A DNA stretch of 64,000 nucleotides from Sphingomonadaceae bacterium (GTDB lineage: Bacteria; Pseudomonadota; Alphaproteobacteria; Sphingomonadales; Sphingomonadaceae), in assembly GCA_030147805.1 (NCBI GenBank), contig JASBUR010000017.1:91858-155857 (forward strand). Direction: 5' to 3'. A program made the position numbers and the translations under genes. The notes beneath the pieces were generated by a model, which worked only from the letters and a program-made list of their open reading frames with translations, was not told the origin of the DNA and made no database searches. This document shows positions 54,475 through 64,000 of the stretch, in pieces. Within the stretch, counting starts at the first letter, position 1; each line of letters opens with the position of its first letter.

Positions 54475-55035
54475 CTAACCCCGCACCCCCGCCGGCTCGC
54501 CGACGCCTGCCGCCTTCGCCCGCTCGATCCCCTCGAGGATCAGCCGCTCGGCGGTCTCGGGGCCTTCCCAGCCGTGGACCTTGACCCACTTGCCGGGCTC
54601 CAGATCCTTGTAGTGCGCGAAGAAATGCTCGATCTGCTCGACGACGATCGGCGGCAGCTCGGTGTAGGACGAAATGCCGGTATAATAAGGATGGAGATCG
54701 TCGACCGGCACCATCAGCAGCTTCTCGTCGCCGCCCTTCTGGTCCTCGGTGACCAGCACGCCGACGGCGCGCGCGCGCACGACGCAGCCCGACACGAAGG
54801 GCACGCCGGCGACGACGAGCGCGTCGAGCGGGTCGCCATCGTCGGACAGCGTGTGCGGGATGAAGCCATAGTTGGTCGGGTAGCGCATCGCGGTATGCAT
54901 GATGCGGTCGACGAACAGCGCTCCCGACGCCTTGTCGATCTCATACTTCACCGGCTCCGATCCAGCCGGGATTTCGATGATGACGTTGAGGTCGTGCGGC
55001 GGCGCGTTGCCGATGGGGATGCGGTCGATGTTCAT
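54475..55035 (-). CDS. ppa: Inorganic pyrophosphatase
   Basis: 186 residues. Start MNIDRIPIGNAPPHDLNVIIEIPAGSEPVKYEIDKASGALFVDRIM; the family signature DGDPLDALV near 67 carries metal-binding Asp residues; then VDDLHPYYTGI and KVHGWEGPETAERLI. Soluble family I enzyme that hydrolyses pyrophosphate. Divergent from sugE with a 56-base gap. Confidence 0.97.
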   Translation of the reverse strand: MNIDRIPIGNAPPHDLNVIIEIPAGSEPVKYEIDKASGALFVDRIMHTAMRYPTNYGFIPHTLSDDGDPLDALVVAGVPFVSGCVVRARAVGVLVTEDQKGGDEKLLMVPVDDLHPYYTGISSYTELPPIVVEQIEHFFAHYKDLEPGKWVKVHGWEGPETAERLILEGIERAKAAGVGEPAGVRG

Positions 55036-55091
55036 GGCGGGCGCGTGTAGAAGGACGGCACGCGAATGTCCAAGGCAAAGGAGTGCGGCAA

Positions 55092-55418
55092 ATGGCGTGG
55101 CTGTGGCTGGTGATCGGCGGATTGTTCGAGGTCGGCTTCACCACCTGCCTGCGTTACACTGACGGTTTCCGCAACGTGCCCTGGACGATCGGCTTCCTCG
55201 TCAGCGTCACGCTGAGCATGGGGCTGCTCGAACTCGCCTCGCGCACGATCCCGCTCGGCACCGCCTATGCCGTGTGGGCGGGGATCGGCGCGGTCGGCAC
55301 GGTGGTCGTCGGCATCGCCTTCTACCAGGAGCCGGCCAATGCGCTCCGTCTCGCGCTCATCGCGACGCTGATCGGCAGCATCGTCGGGCTGAAACTCTTC
55401 AGCGGTGCGGCTCACTAG
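55092..55418 (+). CDS. sugE: SMR-family exporter, SugE/Gdx type
   Basis: 108 residues from ATG 55092 (MAWLWLVIGGLFEVGF); GTG 55083 would add three. Four membrane segments. The essential Glu is at position 13, followed by the SugE-type start region (FTTCLRYTDGF). SugE/Gdx members export guanidinium. No guanidine riboswitch is seen in the short upstream gap. Confidence 0.92.
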   Translation: MAWLWLVIGGLFEVGFTTCLRYTDGFRNVPWTIGFLVSVTLSMGLLELASRTIPLGTAYAVWAGIGAVGTVVVGIAFYQEPANALRLALIATLIGSIVGLKLFSGAAH

Positions 55419-55451
55419 CGAAGCCGCGTCGCTTGGCTTAAAGCCGCGCCG

Positions 55452-56693
55452 ATGGCGGACAAGGCTCAGCGCGTGCGCGGCACGCAGGATATCTTCGGCG
55501 AGGACGCGGCGCGCTTCGAGGCGGTGGTCGCGGCGTTCGACCGCGTGCGCAAGCTCTACGGCTTCCGCACCGTCCAGGTGCCGATGTTCGAATTCACCGA
55601 GGTGTTCGCGCGATCGATCGGCGAGACCACCGACGTCGTGTCGAAGGAAATGTACAGCTTCGAGGATCGCGGCGGCGAATCGATCACGCTGCGTCCCGAA
55701 TTCACCGCCGGCATTTCGCGCGCCTACCTGTCGAACGGCTGGCAGCAGCATGCGCCGCTGAAACTCGCCGCCTGGGGCGCGGCGTTCCGCTACGAGCGGC
55801 CGCAGAAGGGCCGTTACCGCCAGTTCCACCAATTGGACGCCGAGATCGTCGGCGCCGCCGAGCCGGCGTCGGATGTCGAGATCATCGCCTTCGCGCATCA
55901 GCTGCTGTCGGAGCTGGGCCTCGCCGACAAGGTGGTGTTGCAGCTCAATACGGTGGGTGACGCCGAGACGCGCACCGCCTGGCGCGAGGCGCTGATCGGC
56001 TATTTCTCCAAGGTGAGGGGCGAGCTGTCGGCGGAAAGCCAGGAGCGGCTCGAGAAGAACCCGTTGCGCATCCTCGATTCGAAGGACGAGCGCGACAAGG
56101 CGTTCGTCGTCGATGCGCCGAAGATCGATGCCTATCTGACGGCCGAGGCCGGCGGCTTCTTCGACAAGGTCCAGGCCGGGCTCCAGGCGTCGTCGGTCCC
56201 GTTCGCACGCACCGAAACGCTGGTGCGCGGGCTCGACTATTATCGTCACACCGCGTTCGAGTTCGTCACGACGCACCTCGGCGCGCAGGGCACCGTGCTC
56301 GGCGGCGGCCGCTACGACGGGCTGATCGAGGCGCTCGGCGGCCCGCCGACCCCGGCGGTCGGCTGGGCGGCGGGGATCGAGCGGCTGTCGATGCTGATCG
56401 AGGCTCCGGCGGTCGAAACGGTCGACGTCGCGGTGATCCCGATGGGCGAAGCGGCCGAAGCCGCGGCGATGGGCGTGCTGCAGCAGCTGCGCACCGGCGG
56501 CATCGCCGCCGAGCAGGCGTGGCGCGGCAACATGAAGAAGCGCATGGCGAAGGCCGATGCGATCGGCGCGCGGGTCGCGGTGATCCTCGGCGACGACGAG
56601 CTCGCGGCTGGCGAGGCGACGGTGAAGGATCTGAAGACCGGCGCGCAGACGCGCGTCGCGCTGACCGACTTGACGGCTGCGATCAAGAACTAG
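55452..56693 (+). CDS. hisS: Histidyl-tRNA synthetase
   Basis: 413 residues. Class II motifs: [19 protein letters not shown], motif 2 [26 protein letters not shown], the histidine loop [15 protein letters not shown] and motif 3 [29 protein letters not shown]. The C-terminal anticodon-binding domain has [15 protein letters not shown]. Preceded by sugE with a 33-base gap. Confidence 0.97.
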   Translation: MADKAQRVRGTQDIFGEDAARFEAVVAAFDRVRKLYGFRTVQVPMFEFTEVFARSIGETTDVVSKEMYSFEDRGGESITLRPEFTAGISRAYLSNGWQQHAPLKLAAWGAAFRYERPQKGRYRQFHQLDAEIVGAAEPASDVEIIAFAHQLLSELGLADKVVLQLNTVGDAETRTAWREALIGYFSKVRGELSAESQERLEKNPLRILDSKDERDKAFVVDAPKIDAYLTAEAGGFFDKVQAGLQASSVPFARTETLVRGLDYYRHTAFEFVTTHLGAQGTVLGGGRYDGLIEALGGPPTPAVGWAAGIERLSMLIEAPAVETVDVAVIPMGEAAEAAAMGVLQQLRTGGIAAEQAWRGNMKKRMAKADAIGARVAVILGDDELAAGEATVKDLKTGAQTRVALTDLTAAIKN

Positions 56694-56694
56694 G

Positions 56695-56774
56695 CATCGT
56701 CATTCCCGCGCAGGCGGGCTCGATGAGCCGCGGCGCATGGGAATATGGATCCCCGCCCGCGCGGGGATGACGAT
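56695..56774. repeat. Intergenic repeat pair, family A
   Basis: CATCGTCATTCCCGCGCAGG at 56695 and, inverted, GGATCCCCGCCCGCGCGGGGATGACGAT at 56747-56774 (second half split from the first by GAGCC-GCGG sequence). Between hisS and prfA. Confidence 0.7.
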
Positions 56775-56803
56775 TAAGACGAGAAGCAGGTAGAAGCCAA
56801 GGC

Positions 56804-57875
<1,072 letters not shown>

Positions 57876-57889
<14 letters not shown>

Positions 57890-58724
57890 GGCGATCGCCG
57901 CGGCGGCCGCCCGGCTGCCCGGCGACTGCCCGCGCCTTGACGCCGAACTGCTCGCCGCGCATCTGATCGGCGTCGATCGCAGCGCGCTGCTGCTCCGCCA
58001 CCTCGACGACGCCATCGACGCTGTCGCGTTCGCCGCGCTGGTCGACCGGCGGATGGCCGACGAGCCCGTCGCCTATATCCTCGGGCACCGCGAATTCTGG
58101 TCGCTCGATTTTCGCGTCACGCCCGACACGCTGATCCCGCGCCCCGACAGCGAGACGCTGGTCGAGGCGGCGCTCGCCGCCGCGGGCCCGGCGCCGCGCG
58201 TGCTCGATCTCGGCACCGGCAGCGGCTGCCTGCTGCTGTCGGTGCTCCACGAGCGGCCGGGCGGCTGGGGTGTCGGCGTCGACCGGTCGGAAGCCGCGGC
58301 GCGCGTCGCCCGCGACAATGCGGCGCGCCTCGGCCTGGCCGCGCGCGCCGCCTTCGTCGTCGGCGACTGGACCGGCGCGATTGGCGCGCGCTTCGACCTC
58401 ATCCTCGCCAACCCGCCCTATGTCGGCACCAGCGAGACGCTCGACCGCGAGGTCGCCGGCTATGAGCCGCGCAGCGCGCTTTTCGCCGGCCCCGACGGGC
58501 TCGACGACTATCGTCGGATCATCCCAGCGCTCGGGGCGCTGTTGACGCCGGCGGGCTCGGCGCACCTTGAAATCGGCCATGCGCAGGCCGATCTCGTATG
58601 GGAGATCGCCGCGGCCGCGGGCTTTACGCCCGCCCTCCGCCGCGATCTGGCCGGGCGGCCGCGCTGCCTTTCGCTGCGCACCGCCCAAGATTTTGGGCTT
58701 GGAGAAGCCAAGCGATCCGGCTAG
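57876..58724 (+). CDS. prmC: PrmC (HemK), release-factor glutamine methyltransferase
   Basis: 282 residues. The N-terminal helical domain ([51 protein letters not shown]) precedes the SAM domain with [15 protein letters not shown] and the NPPY motif in [12 protein letters not shown]. Substrate is the GGQ of RF1 (and RF2). Overlap of 14 bases with prfA. Confidence 0.96.
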
Positions 58725-58862
58725 ACAGACAGGCGAGCGGGGTAGAGCTGATCTCCCCTGCCGGTGACTTCACATAAGCAGACGGCCGAACCCTTCGGTT
58801 CCGTGCTCACGCGGGTCACGCGCTCATTCCGTTTACCGGATGGACCAGGGATTAGTGAATTG

Positions 58863-59537
58863 ATGAGAAACGGTCAGAATGGTCGCCGCCGTGGTCGCGG
58901 TGGTCCTGGTGGATCTGGTGGTGGGCCGCGTACGCCGAGCGGCGGCCGTTCGCCCGACATGGGCAACAACCGCAACGAGGTGCGGGTCCGCGGCAACGCC
59001 CACCAGCTGCTCGAGAAATATAAGCAGCTGGCGCGCGACGCGAGCATGCAGGGCGACCGCGTCTCGGCGGAATATTATCTGCAGTACGCCGATCATTATT
59101 ATCGCGTTCTCAACGAATTCCGCGCCCGGCAGGAAGAGCAGCAGGCGCGCCAGCAGAACAACGGCGGCAACGGCAACCCGCCGCGCAGCCGTGACGACCG
59201 CGAGTATCGCGACGTCAACGACAGCGGCGACGATTATGGCGACGACGATGGCGACGACATGATCGAGAATGCCGCGCCGATGCGGGTCAGCGAGATGACC
59301 CGCATGATCCCCGAGCCGCAGTCCGAGGCTTCCGCCCAGGGCAAGAAGGGCGACGACGACGAGCGTGGCGCGGACACTCGCGACGGCGGCGACGGCGAGG
59401 TATCGGACAGCAGTGCGGGCGCCGAGAGCGACACTCGCGATGGCGAGGATGGCGCGCCGCGCCGCCGCCGTTCGCGGACCCGCCGCCCGCGGCGCGAGAA
59501 TGCCGAGGAAGGCGAACTCGCACCGGCCGACGGCTGA
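58863..59537 (+). CDS. DUF4167 protein, RNA-binding-like
   Basis: 224 residues from ATG 58863. Starts MRNGQNGRRRGRGGPGGSGG, an Arg/Gly-rich tail; the conserved core RVRGNAHQLLEKYKQLARDASMQGDRVSAEYYLQYADHYYRVLNEF spans residues about 37-85; the rest is disordered with Asp-rich and Arg-rich ends. DUF4167 is an alphaproteobacterial family of unknown function, often after prmC. A strong terminator follows. Confidence 0.9.
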   Translation: MRNGQNGRRRGRGGPGGSGGGPRTPSGGRSPDMGNNRNEVRVRGNAHQLLEKYKQLARDASMQGDRVSAEYYLQYADHYYRVLNEFRARQEEQQARQQNNGGNGNPPRSRDDREYRDVNDSGDDYGDDDGDDMIENAAPMRVSEMTRMIPEPQSEASAQGKKGDDDERGADTRDGGDGEVSDSSAGAESDTRDGEDGAPRRRRSRTRRPRRENAEEGELAPADG

Positions 59538-59556
59538 AATACGCACCCATCATCGG

Positions 59557-59586
59557 AACGGCCCCGCCTCGCGGCGGGGCCGTTTT
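59557..59586 (+). terminator. Rho-independent terminator
   Basis: AACGGCCCCGCC and GGCGGGGCCGTT form a 12-bp stem around TCGC, followed by TT. Ends the DUF4167 gene. Confidence 0.9.
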
Positions 59587-59706
59587 GCGTTTCCAGCCGC
59601 GCCGACATGTAATGTAAGTGCAATAAAAGCGTCATAGCTCCGCAATCCATCGGACATGGCGATCGACAGGTGCCGGTCTAAAGACGCTGGGGAAGGGGCT
59701 CCGCCC

Positions 59707-61185
59707 ATGTTGACCGCTCGCCGTTGGAAACTGCTTGCCGGCGTGACGCTCGCCGCCGCCGCGGCACCGGCGCTGGCGCAGGAACCGGCGACTGCGGCGC
59801 GCATCGCGGCGATGCAGGCGCAGATCGACGCGATGCAGAAGCAGCTCGACGAGCTGAAGGCGATGCAGGCGAGGCCGGCGGTCCCGCCCGCCGCCGCCGC
59901 CGCGCCCGCCTCGACGGTCGTCGCCGCGCCCGCCGCCAAACCGCCGATCTGGAAAGGCGCACCCGAATTCACCGCCGAGGGCGGCTGGCGCTTCAAGCCG
60001 CGCGGGCGGATCCAGTATGACGTCGGCAGCGTCGGCAACCCGAATGATGCGGTTGCCAGCCCCAACCTCGGCTTCAACGCCCGCTCGCGCCGACTCCTGT
60101 TGGGTGCCGAAGGGGAGGTGCCCGGCGGCTTCAAGTGGCGCGCCGAGTTCGACTTCGCGCAGGGGGACGTCGGCTACGAGGACATCACCTTCCAATATGC
60201 CCCCAAGGGCGCGGCGTTCAGCGCGCAGGTCGGCAATTTCTATCCATTCTCGAGCCTCGAGACCGTCAGCAGCTCGGGCGCGCACAGCTTTCTCGAGCGC
60301 GCGCAGCTGACCGACGCCTTCGGGCACAACCGGCGCATCGGCGTCGCGGTCGGCTATGCCGGCCTCGATGGCGACCTGCGCGTCAACGCCGGCCTGTTCA
60401 ACGACGGCGTCAACGCCCGCTTCGACAACGACGACTGGCTGTTCGGCGCGCGTGCCACCTGGTCTCCCGAGGCCTTCGGCGGCCGGATTCACCTCGGCGC
60501 CAACTACCAGCACCGCGAATTCCAGACCAACGGCCTCAGCTTCCAGTATCGCAGCCGGCCGTTCGTCCAGACGACCGACGTCCGCTTCGTCGACACCGGC
60601 CTGGTCGCCGCCCGCGGCGACGACGTCTACGGCGTCGAGGCCGCGGGCATCTTCGGCCCGCTGCATGTCGTGACCGAGGCGCAATGGGTGAACGTCGACG
60701 GCATCGCCAACCCGGCGGCGTTGACCGGGCTCGAATCGGTGGCGGGCGGCACCGCCTTCGCCGGCGACCCGCGCTTCTTCTCGACCTATGTCGAGGCCGG
60801 CTGGTGGCTGACCGGGGAGACGCGCGGCTACAAGGACGGCAGCTGGCAGCGCACCAGCGTGCGCAACGGCTTCGACGAGGGCGGCTGGGGCGCCTTCGGG
60901 ATCAACGCGCGCTACGATTTCCTCGACCTGAGCGACCGGGTGGCGGCGGGAACGCCGGCGACGTCGTTCGCGGCGCCCAACTTCGTCAACGGCGGCACGC
61001 AGACCGGCTATCTGTTCAGCCTCGTCTGGCAGCCGATCGATTATGTGCGCTTCCTGGCGCAATATACCCGCGCCGACATCGAAGGCGGCCCGCGCGCCGC
61101 GACGACCGTCGGCGGCCCGGCGCCGGTGCCCGATCGCGACTATGATCTCGACGTGTGGGCGCTGCGGGCGCAGTTCGAGTTCTGA
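59707..61185 (+). CDS. Phosphate-selective (OprO/P-type) porin
   Basis: 492 residues from ATG 59707; an upstream in-frame ATG at 59656 would add 17 residues that break the signal peptide. Signal ends ALAQEP; a short coiled coil (RIAAMQAQIDAMQKQLDELKAMQ) and an Ala/Pro linker precede a 16-strand barrel: GRIQYDVGSV, SRRLLLGAEGEVPGGFKWRAEFDFA, FQTNGLSFQYRS, terminal WALRAQFEF. OprO/P-type porins usually take up phosphate or phosphonates. I see no convincing Pho box upstream. Confidence 0.9.
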   Translation: MLTARRWKLLAGVTLAAAAAPALAQEPATAARIAAMQAQIDAMQKQLDELKAMQARPAVPPAAAAAPASTVVAAPAAKPPIWKGAPEFTAEGGWRFKPRGRIQYDVGSVGNPNDAVASPNLGFNARSRRLLLGAEGEVPGGFKWRAEFDFAQGDVGYEDITFQYAPKGAAFSAQVGNFYPFSSLETVSSSGAHSFLERAQLTDAFGHNRRIGVAVGYAGLDGDLRVNAGLFNDGVNARFDNDDWLFGARATWSPEAFGGRIHLGANYQHREFQTNGLSFQYRSRPFVQTTDVRFVDTGLVAARGDDVYGVEAAGIFGPLHVVTEAQWVNVDGIANPAALTGLESVAGGTAFAGDPRFFSTYVEAGWWLTGETRGYKDGSWQRTSVRNGFDEGGWGAFGINARYDFLDLSDRVAAGTPATSFAAPNFVNGGTQTGYLFSLVWQPIDYVRFLAQYTRADIEGGPRAATTVGGPAPVPDRDYDLDVWALRAQFEF

Positions 61186-61214
61186 TCGGGGCGGCGCGCC
61201 CCCTCAAGAAACAC

Positions 61215-61242
61215 CGTCATCCCCGCCTCCGCGGGGATGACG
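61215..61242. repeat. Intergenic palindromic repeat, family A
   Basis: CGTCATCCCCGC and GCGGGGATGACG form 12-bp perfect arms around CTCC, between the convergent porin and S10 genes; may act as a two-way terminator. Confidence 0.8.
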
Positions 61243-61264
61243 ATAATGGAGCCGAGGCGGCGGC

Positions 61265-62773
61265 CTACCGCGCCCGGATGAACGCCCGGATATCCCGCGA
61301 CAGCTTCGCCAGGTCGGCGTCGCGCACGTACATCATGTGGCCGGCGTCATAATAGGCATAGGTGATCCGGTCGGTTGGGATGCCGGTGCGGGTCAGCGAA
61401 TATTCGGCGCCGAAGAACGGCGTCGCCATGTCGTAATAGCCCTGGCCGACGAAGATCCTGAGCCCGCTGTTCTCGCGCAGCGCCTTGCCGAGATAGGGGG
61501 CGACGTTGCGATAATAGGTCAGATCGCCGCGGCCGATGTCCCAGTCCCACGGGCTGCTGAGCCCGCCGATGGTGACATATTCGCGCTCCATCCTGAGGCC
61601 GAGCGTGTCGCGGACATAGGCGTTCATCGCCGCGGTATAGGCACCGTCGATACCGTAGAAGCTCGGGTCGTTGTCGGGCTCCTCGCCGGCCGAATCATAG
61701 TCTTGGCCGGTGTAGCGGGTGTCGAGCCGGCCGATGGTCAGCCCGCGATCGCGCAGCAGCTCCTTATAGAAGCGGCCGGGCACGACGCGCAGGTCGGCGC
61801 GCTCGAGATAGGCTTCCGACAGGCCGGTGAAGCGCGACAGTCTCGCGCGGACGGCGGCGCGCTCGTCAGCGAGCAGCCGGCTGCCCTTGAGCAGCGCCGA
61901 TGCATAGTCGCCGATCGCGAAGGCACGCGCCTCGGCGAGGAAAGGCTCGATCGCCGCCGGCCGTTCGGCGAGCGCATGATGATACCAGGCGGCGGCCGCC
62001 ATCGACGGCATGTTGACGACATAGGCCATCTCGTTGCCCGGCACCTCCGCCTGCGCGCCGAAGTCGAGAATCGTCGAGATCAGCAGCACGCCGTTCAGCG
62101 ACACGTCGTTGAAGGTCGATTCGAGCTCGTTGACCACCGCGGCCGACCGCGTCGTGCCGTAGCTCTCGCCGCCGATGAACTTCGGCGCGTTCCAGCGGCC
62201 GTTCTCGCGCAGCCAGATCCGGATGAACTGCGCCACCGATTTGGCATCGGCGGTCACGCCCCAGAAGCTCTTGGGCTCGGTCTTGCCGAGCGCCTTCGAA
62301 AATCCGGTGCCGACCGGATCGATGAACACCAGGTCGGTGACGTCGAGCAGGCTATGGGCGTTGTCGACGATCGGGTAGGGCGGGGCGCCGTCGTCGCGTG
62401 CATCGGACGGCACGACGACCCGCTTCGGCCCGAAGGCGCCCATGTGCAGCCACAGCGACCCCGATCCGGGTCCGCCGTTGAACAGGAAGGTGACCGGGCG
62501 ATTCGGGTCGCGCGGGCCTTCCTTGACGTAGGCGGTCGAAAAGATGGCGGCGGTCGGTTCGCCGTCCTTGTCCTTGAGATAGGTCTCGCCGGTGGTCGCC
62601 ACATAGCGAATCGCCTGGCCGCCGAAGGTCCCGCTGTGCCGGGTCACCGAGACCAGCGGCGCCGGAACCGGCGCCTCCTTCGCCTTGTCCGCCTTGGAGG
62701 GCTCCTGCGCCGCCGCGGGCATCGCCGCCGCCAGCGCCCAAAGGGCCAGCGCCATGCCACCGAATCTCATCAT
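61265..62773 (-). CDS. S10-family serine carboxypeptidase-like protein
   Basis: 502 residues from ATG 62773. Signal peptide ends AMPAAAQ. S10 features: FLFNGGPGSGSLWLHMGAFGP (oxyanion), the nucleophile elbow FIGGESYGTTRSA near 208, and the His end DAGHMMYVRDADL near 485. The family is well represented in sphingomonads as periplasmic peptidases or esterases. GGGAGAGAAG lies before the start. Confidence 0.88.
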   Translation of the reverse strand: MMRFGGMALALWALAAAMPAAAQEPSKADKAKEAPVPAPLVSVTRHSGTFGGQAIRYVATTGETYLKDKDGEPTAAIFSTAYVKEGPRDPNRPVTFLFNGGPGSGSLWLHMGAFGPKRVVVPSDARDDGAPPYPIVDNAHSLLDVTDLVFIDPVGTGFSKALGKTEPKSFWGVTADAKSVAQFIRIWLRENGRWNAPKFIGGESYGTTRSAAVVNELESTFNDVSLNGVLLISTILDFGAQAEVPGNEMAYVVNMPSMAAAAWYHHALAERPAAIEPFLAEARAFAIGDYASALLKGSRLLADERAAVRARLSRFTGLSEAYLERADLRVVPGRFYKELLRDRGLTIGRLDTRYTGQDYDSAGEEPDNDPSFYGIDGAYTAAMNAYVRDTLGLRMEREYVTIGGLSSPWDWDIGRGDLTYYRNVAPYLGKALRENSGLRIFVGQGYYDMATPFFGAEYSLTRTGIPTDRITYAYYDAGHMMYVRDADLAKLSRDIRAFIRAR

Positions 62774-62837
62774 CTTCTCTCCCGTCGTTCGAATCAGGAG
62801 CGAAGAGATACACCGGTGCGGCGATTCGCTAAGCGGC

Positions 62838-63113
62838 TCAGCGATCGTCGAGGTCGTCGCGGTCGAACGTCGTGTCGTCATGACCGCTGCGCGCGCTGAA
62901 GAACAGCAGCCCCATCAAGGCGCCGGCGAGCAGCAGCGTCAGTCCGATGCCGAGCGTCAGCGCGATCACGAAGTGCAGCCGCAGCGGCGTGCCCGTCGCC
63001 TGCATATAGGCCAGCGCGCCGACGATGGCGGCGACGGCGACGGCCGCGACCACCGCCATCAGGCGCCAGAAGCGCCGGGCCGGTGTCAGCGTCGGAGGTG
63101 CCGATTCGTTCAT
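62838..63113 (-). CDS. Two-helix membrane protein, unknown
   Basis: 91 residues from ATG 63113 (MNESAPPTLTPARRFW). Two membrane helices, LMAVVAAVAVAAIVGALAYM and FVIALTLGIGLTLLLAGALMGLLFF, then an acidic tail DDTTFDRDDLDDR. GAAAGGG precedes the start. Divergent to the CBS-domain gene. No known function. Confidence 0.75.
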   Translation of the reverse strand: MNESAPPTLTPARRFWRLMAVVAAVAVAAIVGALAYMQATGTPLRLHFVIALTLGIGLTLLLAGALMGLLFFSARSGHDDTTFDRDDLDDR

Positions 63114-63174
63114 CCCTTTCCTTTGCGCGCGCGATTCGCGATCATCAACGGGCCGAGTCGAGAAAGGGAGCGCG

Positions 63175-63603
63175 ATGTCGATCGCATCAATCCTGAGGAC
63201 GAAGGGCGGGGAGGTCGTAACCGTACCCGTGGGCATGCCGGTCCAGGGCGTCGTGGCGCTGCTCCATGAGCATCGCATCGGCGCCGTGCTGGTGGTCGAG
63301 GGCGACGAGCCCGTCGGCATCGTCTCCGAACGCGACGTCGTGAAATGTCTGCATGAAAAGGGCGTCGCGATTCTCGACGCCGCGGCGCGCACGATCATGA
63401 CCTCGCCGATCGTCACCGCCACGGGTGCCGAATCGGTTGCCGAGGCGATGGAGATCATGACCGACCGCCGAATCCGCCACCTGCCGGTGGTCCAGGAAGG
63501 GCGTCTGGTCGGAATCGTGTCGATCGGCGACCTCGTGAAGCGCCGAATCGAGGACGCCGAGAACGAAGCCGGCCTCCTCAAACAATATATCAGCGCCGCC
63601 TGA
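63175..63603 (+). CDS. CBS-domain-pair protein
   Basis: 142 residues from ATG 63175. Two CBS domains: VPVGMPVQGVVALLHEHRIGAVLVVEGDEPVGIVSERDVVKCL and MTSPIVTATGAESVAEAMEIMTDRRIRHLPVVQEGRLVGIVSIGDLVK. Such pairs bind adenosine nucleotides and sense energy state. Stand-alone, with no effector domain. AAAGGGAG precedes the start. Confidence 0.92.
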   Translation: MSIASILRTKGGEVVTVPVGMPVQGVVALLHEHRIGAVLVVEGDEPVGIVSERDVVKCLHEKGVAILDAAARTIMTSPIVTATGAESVAEAMEIMTDRRIRHLPVVQEGRLVGIVSIGDLVKRRIEDAENEAGLLKQYISAA

Positions 63604-64000
63604 GCCGCGGAAACGGTCGGCGCCGCGCGCCGCGCCGCCCGCCTCGCGCGCGCGTCACGCGCGCGTCACACGCGAAGCCTTATACAGGGTGGCCGCGCCG
63701 CCACGCGCGACGCCTAACAATGTTACGTGGCCGCGCAAAAAAGTTACAACAACGGGGTTGCGCGACTCTCGGGCTTCGACCATATGGCCGCTCGCCGACG
63801 CGCTGCACGGCTCCCGCGGTTAACGCCTTCTCCGATCATTCATCGAGAGGGCGCGCGAGGACCAGGCGGCACGAAAGCGACGACGCAGAGAGCGAAGACA
63901 GGCCTTGCAAAAGGAACCAAGCTTCGCCATCTGGGTCGGACCGACGGAGCGGACCACTGGGGACTTCCCCGAAGCGTCGCTTTTCAGACATCGACAGCCG
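63604..64000. other. Intergenic region at right edge; possible gene start
   Basis: 397 bases. A CGCGCGTCAC repeat (63651-63670) and AT-richer stretches (TAACAATGTTAC, AAAAAAGTTACAAC at 63716-63749) suggest a promoter. A TTG frame at 63905 (QKEPSFAIWVGPTERTTGDF) is open to the edge but has no clear ribosome site. No complete gene is visible. Confidence 0.4.

Noticed and set aside
55036..55091. Guanidine riboswitch before sugE
   Set aside because: The gap is only 56 bases, with no ACGR hairpin pair of the guanidine-II type.
59601..59640. Possible Pho box upstream of the OprO/P-type porin (TGTAATGTAAGTGCAATAA)
   Set aside because: The spacing and sequence do not give two 7-base direct repeats 11 bases apart, so support is too weak.
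63905..64000. TTG-started frame open to the right edge
   Set aside because: No clear ribosome site and too short to judge; recorded only in the intergenic entry.

Overview
The window is high-GC chromosomal DNA from an alphaproteobacterium, most likely of the order Sphingomonadales. The basis is the gene order yebC-ruvC-ruvA-ruvB-ybgC-tolQRAB-pal, a DUF4167 protein, a BolA / J-domain / CobS / CobT block, several TonB-dependent receptors, and an EcfG-type general-stress promoter. No rRNA, CRISPR array, phage or insertion sequence is visible. One tRNA gene, tRNA-Thr(UGU), lies at 21621-21692. The assignment rests on recognising families by eye; no database search was run.

Region 1 (1-21.6 kb) is an accessory catabolic island. 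It has two divergent TonB-dependent receptors, an MFS transporter, an FAD-linked oxidase, a nitrilase-fold protein whose catalytic Lys and Cys positions carry Arg and Ser, a CRP/FNR regulator, a methyltransferase, an aldehyde dehydrogenase, two VOC proteins, a tandem alpha/beta hydrolase, a CitE-like lyase, an enoyl-CoA hydratase and several proteins of unknown function. Two families occur twice: a small membrane protein and a DUF1330 protein, the latter once cytoplasmic and once with a signal peptide. A 16-bp palindrome, ATTTGTCCGGACAAAT, recurs four times, only in front of island genes, so a single regulator that is not in the window probably controls much of the island. A second palindrome, TTTGCG-N4-CGCAAA, lies on both sides of the CRP/FNR gene. 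The substrate is unknown; the enzyme set fits uptake and stepwise oxidation and cleavage of an organic acid, ester or aromatic side chain through CoA thioesters.

Region 2 (21.6-28.7 kb) carries the tRNA, a small lipoprotein, a DUF1206 membrane protein, and a compact XRE regulator / RTX-repeat protein / autotransporter locus. The last two proteins both carry Asp-rich calcium-type motifs, and a strong 21-bp palindrome precedes the autotransporter.

Region 3 (28.6-37.7 kb) has a DUF1275 protein, two M20-type hydrolases, and the BolA / J-domain / CobS / CobT block, in which a Phd-VapC type toxin-antitoxin pair sits between cobS and cobT.

Region 4 (37.7-44.2 kb) has an amino-acid permease and, divergently, an SRPBCC / zinc alcohol dehydrogenase / SDR / PEBP run preceded by a consensus EcfG promoter. 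It is followed by the iron-sulfur and FAD subunits of a molybdenum hydroxylase with no adjacent large subunit, and a YbjQ protein.

Region 5 (44.2-63.6 kb) is core genome: yebC, ruvCAB, ybgC-tolQRAB-pal, ispG, a TfoX-like protein, an acetyltransferase, ppa, sugE, hisS, prfA-prmC, DUF4167, a phosphate-selective type porin, an S10-family peptidase, and a CBS-domain protein. Its intergenic spaces hold several families of palindromic repeats, including one nested inverted repeat of 178 bp. The last 400 bp contain no convincing complete gene.
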